Shown piece by piece: positions 45,801 through 51,800 of a stretch of DNA of 64,000 bases. The notes beneath the pieces were generated by a model. The model was not told the origin of the DNA and ran no database searches. It saw nothing but the letters and a program-made list of their open reading frames with translations. Location: the NCBI GenBank assembly GCA_030248215.1, contig JASANG010002074.1:62001-126000 (forward strand), given 5' to 3'. Source of the DNA: Enoplolaimus lenunculus. Taxonomy: Eukaryota > Nematoda > Enoplea > Enoplida > Thoracostomopsidae. Made by a program: the position numbers and the translations under genes. Within the stretch, counting starts at the first letter, position 1. Each line of letters opens with the position of its first letter.

Positions 45801-48800
45801 AAATCCTGCACGCCACTAATGCAGTTGTTTTGGAAATGACTAACACGTTTAGCCGACTGCGGGCGTGTAATGCGGGATTCACGTTACCAATTGTGCGCTT
45901 GGCAGTTCCAGATTGCATTTTAAAACGGCTTAGTGCCCTGAGTTTTATTTTACAAGTCTGGTTTATGCTTTTTTGACACTATATCTTTCGAAAAATCTAA
46001 AAATTACACTAACTATAAATATTGTTAAAACAATCGCTAGGTACCCGTATGGGTAACAAACCGAAGACTAGTTATCCATAGCTACAAACGTAAGGTACCT
46101 ATATGGGTAGTAGCTAGCTAACAACCTACTATACAGTATGTTTCTACATCCTGCTAAGGGTAGGTAAAAAAAGAGGTGCCAAGTGCACAATTGGTAACGT
46201 GAACCCCACATAACATGCTAACTTCTCCGCTGGCACCAATGAACCGATGAAATGATTGGTTGTTGTAGATGTCGTTGTTCGATCTTTCCGCTTCATTCTG
46301 ATTTGTCGCTTCGTTTGTGACATCATCTTCAATGACGAGCATAAATTTTGTAAGAATGGGTTTACAACATCACAACAATCAATTTAGAAGTAATCTAATT
46401 TAAGAAAACTAAAAACGGCTGCAATTTGAAATTTTGTTGCACGTATAAGATTTTGCCCGTTTAAGTTAACAATTTGGGCACATGTAAAGATCATGGGCGG
46501 AACGTGTATCTGTGTGACTGCAATAGAGCAAGCTTAAGCTTTAGGCTGATTTTTTTGCTTGGCTTTAGGTTTAGGCTTAGGCTTGGGAATAAACTCATTC
46601 TTACGCTTAGGCTTAGGTTTAGGCTTAGGCTTAGGAATATGCTCATTCTTACGCTTAGGCTTAGGTTTAGGCTTAGGCTTAGGAATATGCTCATTCTTAC
46701 GCTTAGGCTTAGGAATATGCTCATTCTTACTCTTAGACTTAGGCTTAGGCATAAACTCATTCTTACGCTTAGGCTTGGGCTTAGGCATAAACTCATTCTT
46801 ACGCTTAGGCTTAGGCTTAGGCATAAACTCTTTCTTACGCTTAGGCTTAGGCTTAGGAATATACGTATAATACTGTTCCGCCCCTGTTATTTACATTGGC
46901 CAAATTTTGGAATACAAAATCTTTGATTTCATAGTACGAAAGTGTTCAAATTTTCAAGACAACTACTGATACATGCTACACCCATTTTGGATTACTGACA
47001 ACAAAACTGTAACGTTGCGATATATTACAACTCGATTCGTATGTATTTTCGCCCATAATTATTAAAATTCTTTGATTTTAGCATAACTGAGGCTTATGGT
47101 TAAGCATGGGCAGATGTTTGGGCTTAGACTTAGGCTTGAGTTTGCTGGGAATGTACAAGAACCCACAAATCAATGGGATCAGAATATTACAAACCTCCGC
47201 AATATAATCTTCCAACCGGAGGATGTTGACTCCATTTCGTACAGATTTCGATGTCTTCGAGTTGAATTTCACGGTCAACATTATCATCGCACGTTTGTGT
47301 GAAAACCTTAAATCAAACACAACAAAAGTGTAGGCCAGTGTTACTTTTAGGGCCGTAACAGTAGATTAAGCGTATTTCTAATCCTAAGCCTAAGCCTAAG
47401 CGTTGCAAACGCTTATCCCTAAGCCTAAGACTAAAGAGTAAGAATGAGCTTATTCCTAAGTCTAAGCCTAAGCCTAAGTGTAAGCCTATGCAAAAAATGT
47501 AGCAGAGGCAGAGAATTTAAGCCAACTTTTTTTACAGACCCACCAGAAACCGGGACGGCCCTAAAAGTAACATGGGCAGAAGTGTCGATCGAAAACTGCT
47601 TTATTTCTCTACTACAAGGGGGCTTTCTAGGTACACTTAGCAATATTGTAGGTATACCTACATCACCAACATTGATATCGTCAGAAAATAGCATCGTTCA
47701 GACTAATAAATCTGGTCGTATAACATTGTCTCACATGTCATCTAAGCTTAAGCCTAAGCCTAAGCCTATGCAAAAAATGTAATCTAGAATCTAAATTTAC
47801 TGTTGTATGGACACACCAGAAACCTGGACGCCCTTTAAAGTAACATGGAACCAAATTCAGAGTATGAAATATGTCATCTAAGCATAAGCCTAAAATAATA
47901 ACTTTCCAAACCTGTTTCCGATTTGATTTCCCAAACGTTTGCATGTACATTTCGTAGTCTTGAGCTGGTGCGAGCTCAAACGAGTCAATTCGAAACGTAT
48001 CGAATTCAATTAAATTGCGCAATTCTGTGGCACGTTTTTGAATTTTGCTCCCAGCTTTCAGTTGACGCTCAGTGACTTCGGCACCGGTGAAATTAAATTT
48101 TGCTGATGCAACACGTTGGCCGTGACGACGATATTTCTAAAATATGAAACATTATGCACAAGACTTTTGTTATGACCAGCAGCAGAGATTTTACTGTATT
48201 GACCCGAATAAGAGGGGGGTAATAAAAGGGGGTCCCCATTTTGGGTCAGAATCAATAGGAGTCCGTATTCCTAATAAGAGTCCGTAAGCGGATAGAGTTC
48301 CCAAAGTTTAATTAGAGTCCATAAATGTCAATTAACCTTAATTGTAGCGCATAAATGACTCCAGGACCTAATAATTTGAGTTCTAAACTTTAAAGCGTAC
48401 TTAAATTTTGACAGTACATTCCTAAGTATAACCTTGTATTATCGCTCAAGCTATTTGACACAAGATAAATAAACGTTTAATTCAACGGATAATTGCAGTA
48501 CCGGATATACATCAGTACCGAAGGGTGGCGGAGCGTGGGTTAAAAATAAATAACAGTCCGTAACCGAATAACACGGGGGTACCTTCTGGAGAGGCCAAAT
48601 AAATATCAGTCCCTCCTCTTATTCGGGTCACTACAGTAATAGGCTCATGATTCATAGGGCATTGTCCACGCCTGGAACGCAGCAGTTAATCCAAAATCGA
48701 CAGGGCCACATATGCTGGGAGTGGAACAAACATCGCAAGCGAAGCGATCGAGTGTATAATTTGCTTACCAGTTTACCATAAAACTTTCATTTCTATGTTC

Positions 48801-51800
48801 TGCAAAATTTTCAGACCTCAAAATTAAAGGGGCGTCACCAACTGCCACCTCCCCCCGGCTCCTACACCACTGGTGATGGCAATAGCTAGCCTTCAGTGTC
48901 GAAAACATATCCGATTTTAAAAAATCTGAAATGTAAAAGTTTCAAAATCATAAAAATGTACTACCTTGTTTGTCGGCATTTCACATTTTCCGCTCGCTTC
49001 CTTTTCAGATGCTATTTCAGGCAACGCCTGAAAGTGTAAATATCATTGAATAATGCGGGATTGGCGGTTATAATCGAGGCAGGCGGGTCACCACGGTTTG
49101 TTCCATGTGGATTCGACCTCAACGTTAAAATTTGGCCTATCCTACAGGCCAAAAAAATTTGCCAGATGATGTTGTATAAATTTTGAAATGAAATCCTGGC
49201 TACGCCTTTGTATCCATAAGCATGAAGCATCACTTTTTTTATACTTCAACAATTTTGTTCCAAAATAAAAATAAACGAACCGTTTTAAGATATACTTCCT
49301 ACTGTTTTTAAACAAGCTAAATACTTTTGAGCTGGTATCTTCTTGGATTGCGTTGTCCGCAATAGTCGGCGTTTGCAATACGTCTTCTTCCTCGTCAGAT
49401 TCGAAATCATCTTCGTAATCCTAAAATAAACATACCAACTATTAATTAAGTATTTCAGCGGCGTGCCGAGAAAATTGAAATTGGAATGTCCGTTTGCCTA
49501 CTCCTTTGTGCTCAAATATCGTTACGTTTCTCAAGTTTTTAGTTAGAGTAAAAATAACAGGCGTGCCTGTGTACGCACTAATGAGTGTATTGAACGATAG
49601 AAAAGTTGAAAACTCGCCCCAAATGTTCTTTGAAATATACTGTTAACAGGGTAGCAGCTTATATTCTTGTACAATCAAAGCGGACTGAAATACTTTATTG
49701 TCGGTAGTACTTACACATCCATGACACTGAATGAGTTTTCCCTCAAAGGTCCGATATCGAACCACGCTTATTTAGACCTCAAGTCATCTCTAGCCTAATT
49801 TCTGCAACTTCTAGTACATTTGTAGTATTGATTAACGTTGACAGCAGAAACGAATGTCTCCACAAAGCCTAACTATATGTTGCATTGCACTTTCAATGAC
49901 ATATTTCATACTTTGAATTTGGGCTCATGTTACTTTAAGGGACGTCAAGGTTTCCGGTGGGTCCATAAAAGAGTAAGCCTAAGCCTAAGCCTAAGCCTAA
50001 GCCTAGATTACATTTTTTGCTTAGACTTAGGCTTATGCTTAGATGACATATTTCATACTCTGAATTTGGGTCCATGTTACTTTAAGGTGCGTCCAGGTTT
50101 CCGGTGGGTCCATAAAAGAGTAAGCCTAAGCCTAAGCCTAAGCCTAGATTACATTTTTTGCTTAGACTTAGGCTTATGCTTAGATGACATATTTCATACT
50201 CTGAATTTGGGTCCATGTTACTTTAAGGGACGTCCAGGTTTCCGGTGGGTCCATAAAAGAGTAAGCCTAAGCCTAAGCCTAAGCCTAGATTACATTTTTT
50301 GCTTAGACTTAGGCTTATGCTTAGATGACATATTTCATACTCTGAATTTGGGTCCATGTTACTTTAAGAGACGTCCAGGTTTCCGGTGGGTCCATAAAAG
50401 AGTAAGCCTAAGCCTAAGCCTAAGCCTAAATTACATTTTTTGCTTAGACTTAGGCTTATGCCTAGATGACATATTTCATACTCTGAATTTGGGTCCATGT
50501 TACTTTAAGGTGCGTCCAGGTTTCTGGTGTGTCCATATAAGAGTAAATTTAGATTCTACATTACATTTTTTGCTTACGCTTAGGTTTAGGCTTAAGCTTA
50601 GATGACATATTTCATACTTTAAATTTGTATTCTCCTCTGTAACACGGGTCAAATTCACAAACAGATGTTTCAATATTAAAAAAACAAACTTGTCTGACCT
50701 CGAAATCATCTTCGTAATCATAGCCTTCATCTAAATATTCATTTGCTTCGGTTGTTCGTTTTGACGGCTTTTCCGCTTGTGAAATGACATCTTTAGAAGT
50801 TATACTCTCGCCAGCCAGAAGACGTTGATTTTTCTGAAACAATAAATTAAACAAATAAAATTTAATGACAAAATTTAATGACAAACAAATGTTAAACAAT
50901 CGTTATAGTGAGTGAAAATAGTACTGCATCATTAGTTGTAGTCAGGATTTCAGTTCGAGAGAATAGAAGCTGATGTTAAAAATCTTTCACCTCTGTTACC
51001 CGAAACGTTGCACAGAAGCATGTATTAAAAATGGGTTTTCAATGGGTTTCCAAGGTGCAGAAAAACACATATCTTCTATCTCTCCCATTGTATACACCCC
51101 TGCACCTATAGTGTCGTTGTTGTAAGCTTAGAAAATAAACGCAAATTTGACAAATATCTGCAGAATGCATATGGAAAAGCGCAGCGCAATAGTAAGCAGT
51201 TTGAGACTTGACAGTGTATTATACGGCTTTTATACACTTCCTCACACAGGTTTCAAAACGTTAAGATTTTGGCACGACTTACGCTTAGGTTTAACCACAT
51301 TCACACGTGCAAATTTTTCGACCGAGAACTTGTAGCTACAATTTGCAAGTCATTGTTTTGCATCTCAAAACTTGAAGCATAACAAATGCCATGCAATTTT
51401 ACTGTAAGAAATGCTGCCACCTGATAAATCTTCGTAAAAATTCAATTCTTGACCGCTGAATTTTATTGTCAAAAATTTTGCTATCAAAAACCATGTTTGC
51501 GATCGTCTATGCTGGCTGTACCAACCGCGCTGGCTGCCTACTACGGCCGGGCCGATACCGGGCCGCAACGTCCAACTCTGGCAAAACTACTACATACCAT
51601 TTCATCATGCCGGTCCACGGATATTCGCTCGAGATTTCGTTGCAATCTGCAATCATTTCAAGCAAACAAATCAAACAGGCTTTTTCGAAGATATCTATCT
51701 ACCAGTGTGAAGAATTTATTGAACCCTTTCTCACATGAATATTTGCCATTTCTTAAATTTCATGCCGCCGGCATTTGAATTGCAGCCTCTCTGGTGTGAA

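Noticed and set aside
46474-46926. Open frames of 96-150 codons
   Set aside because: They lie inside the family A element and translate the TTAGGC core.
49838-50605. 255-codon frame with repeated SLSLSLDYIF
   Set aside because: It translates the 141-bp transposon-derived array (141 is divisible by 3).
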